From positions 10,652,948 through 10,716,947 of the forward strand of contig JAJEKV010000012.1 of NCBI GenBank assembly GCA_021234155.1: DNA of 64,000 bases, written 5' to 3'. The DNA is from Isoetes taiwanensis. Lineage: Eukaryota; Streptophyta; Lycopodiopsida; Isoetales; Isoetaceae. The notes under the pieces were generated by a model. It was given only the letters and a program-made list of their open reading frames with translations, did no database searches and was not told the origin of the DNA. A program made the position numbers and the translations under genes. Positions 13,431 to 24,607 of the stretch are shown in pieces. Each line of letters begins with the position of its first letter. The stretch's first letter is position 1.

Positions 13431-13754
13431 ATAAATGATTAGTTGGGATTCATTCTTACTTGGTTAGTTTTCCAACAAGGGTGGCTTCAGCGTAGCATAG
13501 TGGAAGAGCAATTAGGTTATCTGGCATCACTGAGCTACTGGGATATGATGGGTTTAAATCCTAAGGTAAGGTGTGTAACATCCCTTTGGCTGAAGAAGCG
13601 CCAATTAAATTACATTATCCTATAATGCTACTTATTAGGGGCTTCTTCTGATTTCCTTTATTTTTTGTTATAATGTTAAATATTAGATTTCACATATCTG
13701 CTACATGTTTGCATGTTTTTCACGTATATTTTTTTCGAGACTGAAGATTAAAAA

Positions 13755-14220
13755 TTTTAATTATAACAATAAATACACCAACTACGTGTAACATTAATGA
13801 AACATAACCATTGGGTTTAATATATTTAAATTAAATCACATAAACCCCTTTGGTTTGGGTGTATTCACGGGGGTGGCGTGGTGACACGTAGAGCCCTTGT
13901 GATTCTCATTTTCCACGAGAGCCCTTGTGATTATATATTTTCCGCGTATAAAACCAACACCATATATTATTTTTGCTTAAAATCCTTATAGTATTTTGCA
14001 TATGTTTATTTATCACGGTATACCAATTTTGTGTACTTGCATACTTACAAGCGAGGAACTTCGTCTGCGGTGTAGATTAAGAATAAGGGGTGAATATGCT
14101 TACCATCAGCGGCTCTGCGTTGCGGTCACGCGTGTGAATAAGCACCCAAACCAAAGGGGTTTAAGGGGATTTTTGAATTTAAATATATTAAACAATAATT
14201 ATATTCATTAATGTTAATAT
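13755..14220. mobile_element. Terminal-inverted-repeat element (MITE-like)
   Basis: The left arm, about 13789-13862 (core AACCCCTTTGGTTTGGGTG), is the inverse of the right arm, about 14147-14218 (core CACCCAAACCAAAGGGGTTT). Arms are about 75 bp and roughly 85% complementary, with AT-rich outer ends and a loop of about 285 bp. Similarity to a second copy at 16.87 kb extends left to about 13755. No transposase frame is present, so it is non-autonomous. I cannot fix a clean target duplication or assign a superfamily. Confidence 0.7.
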
Positions 14221-15360
14221 TTCAATTCTATGGTTACTCATGAAACTTATCCATGCATGTAAATAAAAAAGAAGGACTAGAGTTGGATGGTGTAGTTGGA
14301 AAAAGCTCTTATCAATATATGGGGAGTGTGCTAGCGTCTGACAAGCATCTGGTACATTCAATGAGACTCTCCTCACAAGGATGCAAGCTTGTAGGCGGCT
14401 TATGATTTCTACTTATGTACAACATAAAAAGCAGGGAAGATACTTCCAAGGTTTTGATCAAATCACGGCCTTGAGGCGTTCATCCGGATAAGTTTGCACA
14501 CACAACAATTCAATCGATAAACTCATTCAAGTTGTGGTATATCATACTTCAAATCTTTTTATTAGTGGTATTGTTGTTCCTAAATAGATGCATCTTTTCG
14601 CTTTGGAAACATATGTATTCTTAACATTAAAAATGTTTTCGTGGAGCAATCAAGTATTGGAGTTTCTGCAGTTCTACCATGGTAGTGGAGGGCATATGGT
14701 TGCAGTGCTAGTCTTGGGCATGAACCATCCGCAATTCTTACATTATGCACTTGCAGATGATGATTGAAGATCTGATATGGAGCATGCTAGGGGAGTGGTC
14801 AATAGCAAGGGATTAAGACAATGGGGCATATAGAAGCCAATGGTTACAAGAGTTGATAAAGAACCCAATAGATTATATTCAAATATTAGAGCAAAAGTAT
14901 AGGAGATTCTAGAATGGGACTCGCATGAAACTACATGACATACTTAGCTTCTCGTTCATCTAAACCCAGATTTACTGCAATGGTGGATAGTGGGCAGCCA
15001 CACGCATGCGAACTACCCATAAAAATAAAGGGAAAATCAATTATATCATTTGGACTATTTAACAAATACAATGCTAATAGAGGCTGGGCTAGTGTACCTC
15101 AGAAGCATCAGGGATTAAAGAAGCCACAGCCCTTTCGGTTTCGAGGAAAAACCCTGGTAGTAAGCCGGCAGGGAGCTGGACAAGCGTCAAGGCATAAATG
15201 GCTCGAAATTACGAGATGGAAGAGTGAAGCAGTGCGGCTCGCTAGCACCATGCACGCATCACCAACAAAACAACAAGACAAAACAAACCTCCCACAGTGG
15301 AGGGCTGATTACAGCATTTACCTTTGATAAAAAATACAATAACAAAGAAGGGGAGGTGGG
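14221..15360. other. No recognised gene; one unassigned frame
   Basis: A 130-codon frame on + (14935-15327) is rich in Lys/Arg/Ser and has no motif I recognise. Local composition turns more GC-rich towards the tandem repeat downstream. It could be element-internal sequence. Confidence 0.3.
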
Positions 15361-15367
15361 TTCAAGA

Positions 15368-15895
15368 GAAAAAGATGCTGAGAGAGAGAGAGGAAGCGCC
15401 GATGAAGTCGAAGGCGGCTTGGCGCCCTACAAATAGCGAACTCCCAACGAGCGGGCATGCGCGCATGCATAAAAACATGCATGCTGCGTCCATTCTAGAA
15501 TGGCGATCTGATGTCATACCGGATCGATGGGATTCTAGAATGGGACTTCATGAAAACCAACAAACCGCTAGAATACCAAGGACTTCCTTAACAAACTAGG
15601 GTCGAGGGGCAGAGGTCACGGGGATGAAGGCTAAAAGGCCGGAAAGGGCGGCATGAAAGAAGCCAAATTGGCCAAACGAGGCGAGGAAAAGCCCCTCCCA
15701 CACTTTTGGAAACAATTCAAGAAAAAGATCACTGAGGGAGAGGCTGGCGGAGTAAGGGAGTGAAGCGGCAGCGCCCTAAAATAGCGAACTCTCCCAACCC
15801 GAGCGAGGGCATCGCAGCATGCATGCAAAAACTTATGCATGCTGCGTCCATTCTAGAATGGCGATCCGATGTCTTTCGGTCGATGGGATCTGTTC
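15368..15895. repeat. Palindrome-rich tandem duplication
   Basis: Two units, about 15368-15545 and 15722-15895, share GCGCCCTA(C)AAATAGCGAACTC, then a GCATGC cluster, then CTGCGTCCATTCTAGAATGG, then GATC/TCGATGGGAT. Unit 1 contains the perfect palindrome GCATGCGCGCATGC. Both contain the palindrome CCATTCTAGAATGG. A shorter GATTCTAGAATGGGACT piece also occurs at about 14907. No coding function is evident. Confidence 0.75.
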
Positions 15896-15899
15896 AAAA

Positions 15900-16870
15900 G
15901 CAAGTAGGGAAAAGGAAAGTATCGAAAAGAAGGTATGCAACTATATTATTTTATAAAAAGAGCGATTCATCGACCAAATTGGCGTTTAACTTTTGCAAAG
16001 GAGGGGCAGGCTCCTTTTGAAGGAAGAAGTGAGATATTTTTAGCGGAGGAAGCGGAGACGAGAGGAGAGAAGGTGAAGACCTCCGCCCACTTCAGAGTTC
16101 GACCAAATCGGCTTTGCATGACCATCCGGCACACGCTACTTAGACTGTCTTTGGGTTGCTCTATACGACTCCGAGAGATCCGGATCTGTATGTAGTGCCA
16201 GATTGATCCTATCTGCATGTACTGACCTTGGATTAGGTTCTTGTAAGAGGATCCATAAGCGCAACTTCTTGCCAAATCAGGCGGTTCTATTCTTCCCATT
16301 GGCGGTTGTGATCAAACGCGTCTAAATCCAAAACCTCTTGTAAGCGGATTGATCTGTCTTTGAAGAAATAGGCCTTGATCAATTCCTTTAAGCCCTAAAG
16401 CCCTTGAAATTGTCTTAATCACGGATCGGTTGGGTGGGCTGGATGCTCTCCATTTAAGTTGTGGAAACCATGTACAATTGCTCTTGAGAAGAGGCACATT
16501 TATAGAACTCAAAGTATTATCTCTTACATTTGCATCTATTCAATTGTTGATTTAAGTGGACAATATCTCCAAGAACCAGCAAATCATATCCGTCCACACA
16601 TTATATTCTTATTCTCCATCAATGTTGGCCTCACAAAAAGGGATCTATGATGGTTGAGCGAACGAGAACTTGAAGCGCCATTTTGGAAACATTTATAAGA
16701 TATTTGCACCATAAAGCTGCGGATGAATTATATGATGCAATTGATGAGCCCGTTCGAAGATAAAACTGATGTAAGCAATTTATTTCCATCAATGGCATTC
16801 ATAATATAATAAAGGTTAGGAGCTTGGTCGGTAGTTTACCTATATTTGGTTTTAGTTAGGGCAGAAGAAC
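15900..16870. other. No recognisable gene
   Basis: Overlapping antisense frames of about 110 codons at 15967-16299 and shorter ones nearby show no family motif. Confidence 0.4.
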
Positions 16871-16871
16871 C

Positions 16872-17180
16872 AAATTTTGTATAACAATCAACACACAACT
16901 ACCATTAACATTATTAACACAAACCATTGCATTTAACACATTTAAATTAAATCCCCTTAAACCCCCTTTGGTTTGGGTACATATTCACCGCGAGGGGGAT
17001 TCGCATTGGGGAAGCGAGAGCTCAAAATATATTTACAATACATGTACAAAATTAACACCATTAAGTACATTCTCTCAAACCTTATAGTATTTTGCAAACT
17101 TTGTTGTACATACCCCACAACGAGGATCGTTATGTATAGTCGGATCTTGGAATAAAGGGCAAATATATACCCATCGTGAC
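16872..17180. mobile_element. Second, partial copy of the 13.8-kb TIR element
   Basis: The left arm (about 16905-16980, ending CCCTTTGGTTTGGGTA) and inner sequence (AAATATAT..., then CCTTATAGTATTTTGCA at about 17081-17097) match 13789-14002. The right arm is not found, so the copy is truncated or its far end has diverged. Confidence 0.6.
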
Positions 17181-18062
17181 TCTCGTTTGCTGTAGTAACC
17201 AGGTGTGGTGTGATGGACATCCCACATTAAATGTTTGGGGAAAGCAGGTATACCCCTAGATAAGTTATAGCGTAGCGGGGATTTGCGAGAAATTATCAAC
17301 TTTTGCTTATAAAGGGTACATAGATTAGAGTTGTTACGGTATTGGGAGTATGCACAATAAAATTCAGATTTCAATGAGATTTGATGGGTACTTTTTGGAG
17401 TAAATAAGCAGAAGCCTGCAACATTGTTTATAACCTATTGTAATATTGCCAAAACCAGCCTCTACACTTATTTATTTAGCTAATTTCTTGCATTTGCATT
17501 TTGCATACTCAATTCATAACCATTGTAGTATCCTCAATTACGTATTACCGCAACAAGTGTAATAAGCGGCTATGAGGAGCTTATGAGAACATGTATCTTA
17601 AAACTTTCTTCTTCTCATCTTCAATCTTCTCTTTTGCCATGTGAGGCCTCATGTCTTAGATTGGCATAGCTTTAGAGCTTTGAAATACTCCTTGGAGTTA
17701 AGAATTCATATGCATCGCTAGTCCTATAGTTTTGCACCATTTGCTCTCAATGGGTTGACAATTTAGCGTATAGCTGAAAATTTTAATGAAAACTTGCATC
17801 AGGCCTGCTTCTTCCGTCAAACAAGAACTATATCTGATGAAAATATCATTTATTACTATATAGTTTTAGGCAATAAGTAAAAGCGCATGTAATTATGTTA
17901 CATTCCTAATTTTACATTATAAAAGAAGATAGCAAGGGACTAATTACTTATTTGCAAACATGGATAAAAGACTTTGGGCAAGATGATGCATGTAGCTTGA
18001 TCTTTAACTTACGTAGATGGATATATCTGCTTAAGGCTAATAAGGGGTTGAATTTAAACACT
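17181..18062. other. No recognisable gene
   Basis: AT-rich sequence with short frames and no recognisable motif. Confidence 0.45.
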
Positions 18063-18067
18063 TTGTA

Positions 18068-19733
18068 TGTGGCCAATTTGGCCTGGCGGTGCCTTTATGG
18101 TAGCGGAGATCCCATCAATCTGACCATTGGATCTACTTAGCTTAAAACTTAAAATTAACTCATGCATAAGCAACAATAACACTTAGGTAAAAGAATTTAA
18201 TCTTTGTACATATTCTAAGGTTCCAAACATGTACTTGCCCATTGCTCCAGCAATATCACATACCTTATGAATGATCTTAATAATTGTAACTTCAAGCCCA
18301 TATATAATAATAATAATAGTAATAATAATCAAGTTTATTGAATAGCAATCCACACACTTCCACTCTGCGCCTTTCAGAAGCAGCTGCTTTAGGAGCATCT
18401 CACACCTCTGCTTACACCATCAACCCACGGGTTCTAGTCACATGGACTAAGTGGGGATGGGGATCTAGGATATATCAACAAGCAATCACCACAAGGCCTT
18501 AACTTGGGAACAATAGCAGCCTTACCGTAGCCTCGCCCGCAACTAGGTTACTTAGTCCAACAAGCATAATCACAATGCATAATTACACCAAAGCATGACC
18601 ATTTACAACTTAATTCCCAACATTAAAACACATATACAATAACCAAGCAATCGCATAGCACATCAGCATTTACGTAATATTCCTCACGGGTGCGAGCAAG
18701 ATCCTTTCGGTTGTCGGGCCCGGTGACTTATAAGCGGGAGTAACCCGCGTGTGTACACCATCCGCAACTGCGTCCGGCATTGGAGGACCATAGCTGTGCA
18801 TGACGTTGTACCATAACGGTACCAGCGCCCGATGTTCAATAATACCATATGTGCAGCCATGGCGAGTCTGAACCATAGCACGGAACTCGGCCCCGAGGAG
18901 AATCTATATCAAGAATTATACTACACATAGATCACAATACACTATAGATTCCACTTAATATCAATTGACGCGTTTCCATATCAAATTTACCTTAAGTACA
19001 CAATTTACACCTCATGCAACAAAGGAAATCCTCCTTATAAACATTACTATCTCACCGTACAGCATGCAATGCAGAGTTACTTAAGCAAAATACAACCTTC
19101 ACTAATATCTTATTACTTTTAGCTAGATCAACTTCCTTCAAATTACTACTTATAACCTTAATGGCGGTGGCTTCCATAACCACACTAACTAGTTTATTGT
19201 GAATTGGTTAATATGCTTTCGCTATCCATTAACCATGCATGCCTATTCTATTCTATTCATGACCATACTCATATGAGATTTAACTCCAAGTTTATACTAC
19301 GTTCAAAGCAATCATTGATAAATCAACACGACTATACAAACACTAGAAACCCCGGGTGTAAAGCGATCCCCACACAGGTCAACTGCTTCCTCTGTGCTCC
19401 GGCCAGCGTTCCCGGATCTACGCACACAACTTCGCTCGCTTCAACAATCATGCGCAATCTATCTCCTTAGAGATAGCTAAATCACACCAAAGACTTCTTT
19501 CCCCATGGAAAACTCTCCCTTCCCCCTAAGAAATCAAGAATAATATTGTTGCCTTATATAGCTACGCTTAATGCCCTTGCATGCATGCAGCCGCTCACAA
19601 CGCATGCATGGACACATTGCATGCATGTATTCCCCTAACACATAATGTTTATTTTACCTTGAAAATGCACTCTTATATAATGGCAACGTTACTTACATCT
19701 TAATGTTGGTGCTAGGTTGCTAGGTCCGTTACA
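18068..19733 (-). mobile_element. Reverse-oriented LTR, possibly a solo LTR
   Basis: Read on the minus strand, the right boundary begins TGTAACGGACCTAGCAACC at 19733, a usual LTR start (TG). A TATA box (TATATAA) follows about 175 bp in, and an AATAAA-type signal lies near 18335. The left end is uncertain. TTGTA at 19734-19738 recurs at 18063-18067 just before a TG, which would give a 1.67-kb solo LTR (TGT...ACA) with a 5-bp target duplication. An alternative end near 18425 next to a poor primer-site-like TGGTGTAAGCAG is possible. No gag-pol is seen on either side. The general look (long, tRNA-Met-type Ty3 LTR) is an inference. Confidence 0.5.
19552..19627 (-). promoter_or_regulatory. LTR core promoter with three RY (CATGCA) clusters
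   Basis: The TATA box TATATAA is on the minus strand at 19554-19560. Immediately upstream in that orientation are GCATGCATGC (19579-19588), GCATGCATG (19602-19610) and GCATGCATG (19619-19627). CATGCA is the known RY/Sph motif bound by plant B3 factors of the ABI3/FUS3/LEC2 group. Embryo- or seed-type control of the LTR is inferred, not shown. Confidence 0.5.
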
Positions 19734-19875
19734 TTGTATAAACCAGTAAAGACTATAAAATAAAATTAAAGCATTGTCTACTAACCGCAAAACAAATGGC
19801 AACGTAAAAAATGCTAGATCAGCAGATTGCCATAGAAGTATCAGCTTCCATGTTTTTACCTGATTTTTCTGACTG

Positions 19876-20160
19876 GAAACCAAATGGTCTGTAGGACCCA
19901 ATACAATAAGATCAAAACCCATGTTCCTTTTCCCCTTCACAAACATTTAGACAATAGATCCAAAACATCTCTCATGTCGCGTTGCAATGATCTTCAACTC
20001 ATTCACAAGTTGCACTACTAAATGAAATATGAATGCCAAAACAAAATGCATATCCCCAAAGAAAAGATAAAATCCAGCTATGAGACCTTAACCACACAAT
20101 TCCAATTGTTGCAAGGACAATCCGCTCGAGACTGCGGAATTATATAATTAGTAGACCTAT
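19876..20160. repeat. Dispersed 285-bp repeat, copy 2 (uninterrupted)
   Basis: Same sequence as 3000-3285. Here it runs on through GTAGACCTATACTTGCC, giving the A|T junction (20159|20160) at which copy 1 is cut by a Helitron end. Confidence 0.85.
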
Positions 20161-20580
20161 ACTTGCCAAGGGCTTTCTTATAAATCAACTAGCCCAACAA
20201 TTAAGGATTTATGAAAAGATACAAAATGACAATTCCTTTTTTTAAGTCTATGACAATGACAGACGGCCTCCTAAATGGATGGCCATAGAATGGAGGCAGA
20301 CGTCAATTGTTTTCAAAGGGCTCTAAATTTTTGGCATAATTAAGCGATGACTTGACGTGATGCTCGAGGATCTCAAGAATTTTGGCACATGGGACCTTGC
20401 AACGTGGATTTCATGCTGGACTATGTTTCGCTTCCAGGCGAATATCCATCGTAGTGGGAAGATATTTTTCCCATTTCTTCACCTTATGCACTGGCCAACT
20501 TGGTACTCGAAAATAAAATAATATGTTAGAAACTAGGCAATTTTTTTGTAATGGGTGGAATTGGCGGAGCTGAACCGGGC

Positions 20581-20752
20581 GTGGTATTTATCAACCACCG
20601 TCATGTTTGAACAAAAAAAAATACACGAGGTTTTTGTGGACTTAACCAATTTTTGAGTGTGTGTCATGTTAAAACCACATTGAGAGAAAAAATACACGGA
20701 GTTTTTTTAGGTTCACGCTGGTTCAAACATGACGGTGGTTGATAAATACCAC
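20581..20752. mobile_element. Foldback element with perfect 32-bp inverted ends
   Basis: The arm 20581-20612 (GTGGTATTTATCAACCACCG...) is the exact reverse complement of 20721-20752. The interior holds two similar direct segments, AAAAAATACACG(A)GG(A)GTTTTT, near 20619 and 20683. The flanks are also alike: ATTGGCGGAGCTGAACCGG before and ATTGGAGCTGAACGAGG after. They look like a long, imperfect target duplication. There is no coding capacity. It is only 172 bp and would form a strong hairpin. Confidence 0.85.
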
Positions 20753-20840
20753 GATTGGAGCTGAACGAGGAGATTATAAGGCAGATTGAAGGAATATGTT
20801 AGCAGCATTCGATTGAACATATGATACATACACCACACCA

Positions 20841-20901
20841 GCATTGTTTTGTTGGGTTCTTTCCGAGCCAACTTATACTAAACATTGTTTTGTTGGGTTT
20901 T
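20841..20901. repeat. Short direct repeat
   Basis: CATTGTTTTGTTGGGTTYT occurs at 20842-20860 and 20883-20901, each followed by a CCRA(G)CCAAC-like or GCCCCAAC-like stretch. It lies upstream of the PDC promoter and no function is known. Confidence 0.6.
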
Positions 20902-21259
20902 GGCCCCAACCACTTAATATTGAATGTTAGATTGCATGGTCTGGAATTAGTAGAATAGAATAGATTAGAGTTTTTATCGTTCACAGAGACTTTTTTATGG
21001 CCTATGGGACCCAAACAAAAAGCGCAGCAAGCGTATTACTGTTCGGGTTAAAAAACCCATTTCCGACCCCTTCCCGGAATAAGTGTGAGAGGCCAAATTA
21101 AGCAACGAATGTAAAATTAACGGGTGCATAAAAAATAGAACCTTGGGGTTAGTGTTGGAGGGTTAGCGTGGGGCCGAAGAATTAGGGTACAGATTAATTG
21201 ACGGAAAAAAAACAATGGAGAAAAAAAAGGGCATAAGGGATCAATCTCGGGAATGTCCC

Positions 21260-21416
21260 AAACAAAAAAAATTGGAGGGCTTATTTAAGGCAGGGAGGAA
21301 GAAACCAGCAGGGGCGCCGCCACCGCCACCGCTAGCCGCCAGTGCCGGAATAGGACACGGGGGCCTTAAGACGACAGTCGTCAAACCAAACGTTACTTCC
21401 TTTTGCCACCTATAAA
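21260..21416 (+). promoter_or_regulatory. PDC promoter: TATA box and anaerobic-type motifs
   Basis: TATAAA is at 21411-21416, about 205 bases before the first ATG. Upstream lie AAACCA (21383-21388) and AAACAAA (21260-21266; another at 21013-21019). Motifs of these types are described in promoters of plant fermentation genes induced by low oxygen (ADH, PDC). They are short and frequent by chance, so hypoxia control is plausible from gene identity but not proven. Confidence 0.5.
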
Positions 21417-21482
21417 TTTCCTTTCTCCCTTCCATCCCTCCATTCAATCCTTTCCCAATCCATTTTCCTCAAAAAAAAACCC

Positions 21483-21590
21483 CTCTTCTGCCGATCAATC
21501 CATTTTTTCCTCAGAAAACCCACTCTTCTGCCGATCAATCCATCTGGGCACATCGATCAATCCATTTTTTCAGTACAATCCGATCAATCC
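21483..21590 (+). repeat. Tandem repeat in PDC 5' leader
   Basis: CTCTTCTGCCGATCAATCCA occurs at 21483-21502 and 21523-21542. The core CGATCAATCC recurs at 21554 and 21581, giving four copies within 110 bases between the TATA box and the start codon. The leader is pyrimidine-rich. Confidence 0.8.
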
Positions 21591-21621
21591 GAGCTTTTCT
21601 TCCATCTTCCCACATCCCACA

Positions 21622-24177
21622 ATGGTCGAAGCTCCAAACCACTCCTCTCCTTGCAGCCCGACTCTTGGGAGCCATATTGCCCGCCGTTTGGTGGAAATTG
21701 GAGTTACTGATGTGTTTTCGGTTCCAGGGGATTTTAATTTGGTGCTTCTTGATCAAATCGTAGAGGAGCCTGGTCTAAATCTCATTGGCTGCTGTAATGA
21801 GCTCAATGCAGGATATGCAGCAGATGGCTATGCCAGGTCCAGAGGTGTTGGCGCCTGTGTTGTTACCTTTACCGTGGGAGGCCTGAGTGTTTTGAACGCC
21901 ATAGCCGGAGCTTACAGCGAAAATCTCCCTGTCATTTGCATTGTTGGAGGCCCTAACTCTAACGATTATGGTACCAACCGCATCCTGCACCATACTATCG
22001 GACTCCCTGATTTCAGCCAGGAGCTTCGTTGCTTCCAAACCATTACATGCGCCCAAGTATGTTTTCTCGATGTCATACATTGATTAGGGGTGATTATTGA
22101 ATGCTTTATTTTATTTTTCTTTTTGACTTGTTTCCTGTTCATAAGTGAAGATTTTCGATGATTCTTTACTGTTTTTTTAATTGCTGTCTTTCTATATGGA
22201 TCAAACGTCTTATGCTGATGAAGTTATTGAAGGAATTTTGGAATTGGATCGAGTTTTTTTATGCTGATGAAGTTATTGAAAGAATGTTTGTAAATAACGA
22301 CTCTTCCCTTGCAGGTCGTGGTGCAAAATTTGGATGATGCACATGAGCTCATAGACGGGGCCATTTCTACTGCAATCAAAGAAAGCAAGCCTGTGTATAT
22401 AAGTGTAAGCTGCAATCTTGCAGGATTACCTCATCCCAGCTTTAGCAGGGAGCCTGTTCCATATTCCATTGCTGAGAAGTAAGATTTGTTGCATTTGCAT
22501 TATACTCTGTTCTAGGTCTTGTAAGATTTGTTGTATTTCATTCGTATTCCATTATATTCTGTTTGATCTTGTCTTGTAAGATTTATTGTATCTCATTATA
22601 TTCTGTTCGATTGTCTTCACTTGTTTCCTTTTTTTGCTATTTCTTTTCAAACCCAATTTTTGATGAGATTCAATTAACGTTGCAACTATGTTAATTACAG
22701 GATAAGCAATCCGCAGAGTTTGCAAGCAGCTGTGGATATGGTGGCTTCTTTTCTGAACAGTGCTGTAAAGCCAGTGCTGATTGGAGGGCATAAAATGAAA
22801 GCTGCTAGGGCAAATCGTGCTTTTATTGAATTGGCAAATGCATCTGGATACCCAGTTGCAGTGATGCCATCTGCAAAGGGCCAAGTTCCTGAAACTCATC
22901 CCCATTTCATTGGCACATACTGGGGTGCAGTGAGCTCTGAGTATTGCTGTGAGATAGTAGAATCTGCTGATGCATATGTATTTGCTGGTCCCATCTTCAA
23001 TGATTATAGCTCTGTTGGATACTCTCTTTTGATCAAGAAAGAAAAGTGCATCATAGTTCAGCCGGATCGTGTTACGGTCAGCAACGGGCCTTCGTTTGGC
23101 TGTGTCTTGATGAAAGATTTTTTCAAGGCACTTGCCAAGAGGTTAAAGAAGAACGAAGCTGCTTACGAGAACTTCCTGCGTATGTATGTCCCTCCAGGAC
23201 ATGTTGAGTGTAATGTTGATAGCACTGAGCCTCTCCGAGTAAATGTCCTTTTTAAATACATTCAGGTAGTGCAAATATTTACTACACTGTATGCAGACAA
23301 AGGCCAACATTTTATTCATTTCATTCTTATTTGCAGGATATGCTTTCCGATCAAACTGCAGTGATTGCAGAAACTGGCGATTCCTGGTTCAACTGTCAGA
23401 AGTTGAAGCTCCCTGAAAAGTGTGGGTGAGTATACAATGCACTCTTAGTTCATATTAAATCTAACATGAATAACATAATATTCTAAGCTCAATATCTATA
23501 TTATTTTGGTTTTTTGTCATCCAGATATGAATTTCAGATGCAATATGGGTCTATAGGCTGGTCTGTAGGAGCCACTCTTGGTTATGCCCAAGCCGCAAAG
23601 GACAAACGTGTTATTTCCTGTATAGGTGATGGCAGTTTTCAGGTATGTGACCTGGTATCTTCTGCCCAAGGCTTCATTTTTTTTGACCATGGCATCACTA
23701 TAGCAATTTATTCATATTACACCTTGAACAGGTAACATGCCAGGATATATCTACTATGATTCGAGAGGGACAGAAAACCATAATATTTCTAATCAACAAT
23801 GGGGGATACACCATTGAAGTTGAGATTCATGATGGACCTTACAATGTAATAAAGAACTGGAACTACACTGGTCTGGTGGATGCAATTCACAACGGCGAGG
23901 GCAAATGTTGGACTACTAAGGTATTGGAATATAACTTAGTCATAGACTGTCTGGTAAGTGGCATTTGGTTCTAATGTAGTTTACACTGATATATTGTGAT
24001 ATCCAGGTGAGGACTGAAAAAGAGTTGGTGGAAGCCATCAAATCTGCAGAAAATGAGCACAAGGATTCTTTGTGTTTCTTGGAATGCATCCTGCATAAGG
24101 ATGATACTAGCAAAGAGCTCCTTGAGTGGGGTACCCGCGTCTCTGCAGCCAACAGCCGGCCTCCTAATCCTCAGTAG
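21622..24177 (+). CDS. PDC: Pyruvate decarboxylase (complete, 7 exons)
   Basis: A ThDP- and Mg-dependent cytosolic enzyme that converts pyruvate to acetaldehyde and CO2, the first step of ethanolic fermentation in low oxygen. The exons are 21622-22056, 22315-22478, 22701-23265, 23337-23425, 23525-23642, 23732-23920 and 24007-24177. All six introns are GT-AG and short (71-258 bp), and the joined frame is open for 576 codons, close to the plant family size of about 600. Key residues are present: the cofactor-activating Glu60 in [13 protein letters not shown], the His pair 123-124 in HHTIG, and the ThDP motif GDGS (452-455) with NN (479-480). The [11 protein letters not shown] segment and the C-terminus [16 protein letters not shown] are characteristic of plant PDCs. 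The start is the first ATG after the TATA box. The gene keeps dense CAG/CTG content, unlike its surroundings, and is convergent with the next gene. Confidence 0.97.
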
Positions 24178-24350
24178 TCGTGCTTGTTCTGACTGAACAA
24201 GCCTTAATTTTGTAGTGATAAATAGGTGAACCAGAAGAATTGGTTGTGGATAATTGTTGACAAGAAGGAATGGCCAAATTCCTATTGCGTTCCTAGTTAC
24301 AGACTATTTATGCACTAAGCAAGAAGCTGCTCTTTCAGTATCATTCTATT

Positions 24351-24356
24351 AATAAA
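24351..24356 (+). terminator. Likely PDC polyadenylation signal
   Basis: AATAAA 174 bases downstream of the PDC stop codon, in AT-rich sequence typical of a plant 3' end. Plant signals are loose, so the exact site is uncertain. Confidence 0.45.
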
Positions 24357-24439
24357 TACGTTGATTTATGCACTTTTCTCACTTTTTCTTTTTAAGTGTA
24401 ACTAGAACTATGAATTATTAAAGTAGTTAAAACCTTGAT

Positions 24440-24575
24440 TTGCTTTTGAAACACTATAACAGGAATATTGACTGGGTCTACAAAAAGCTTGTCTCATTTT
24501 CTTCACATTTTCTACAGTCTAAGAACCAAACTAAATTAGTTTAGTTTTACAACACTATAACAGGAATAGTCACTT
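24440..24575. repeat. Short direct repeat between the convergent genes
   Basis: AACACTATAACAGGAATA, then TGACTGGGTCTA or GTCACTTGAGGTCTA, occurs at about 24449-24481 and 24549-24581. This is a second small duplication in the intergenic space, next to the duplicated gene tail. Confidence 0.6.
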
Positions 24576-24607
24576 GAGGTCTAGTATAAAACAATCATTT
24601 TTAACTT

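Noticed and set aside
13040-13560. tRNA-like pieces (GGTTCAAATCC near 13047, GGGTTTAAATCC near 13548)
   Set aside because: No paired acceptor or anticodon arms at the right spacing could be found.
21403-21621. N-terminal extension of PDC from the upstream open frame
   Set aside because: The frame is open but its first codon is not ATG and it overlaps the TATA box at 21411; family alignment fits a start at 21622.
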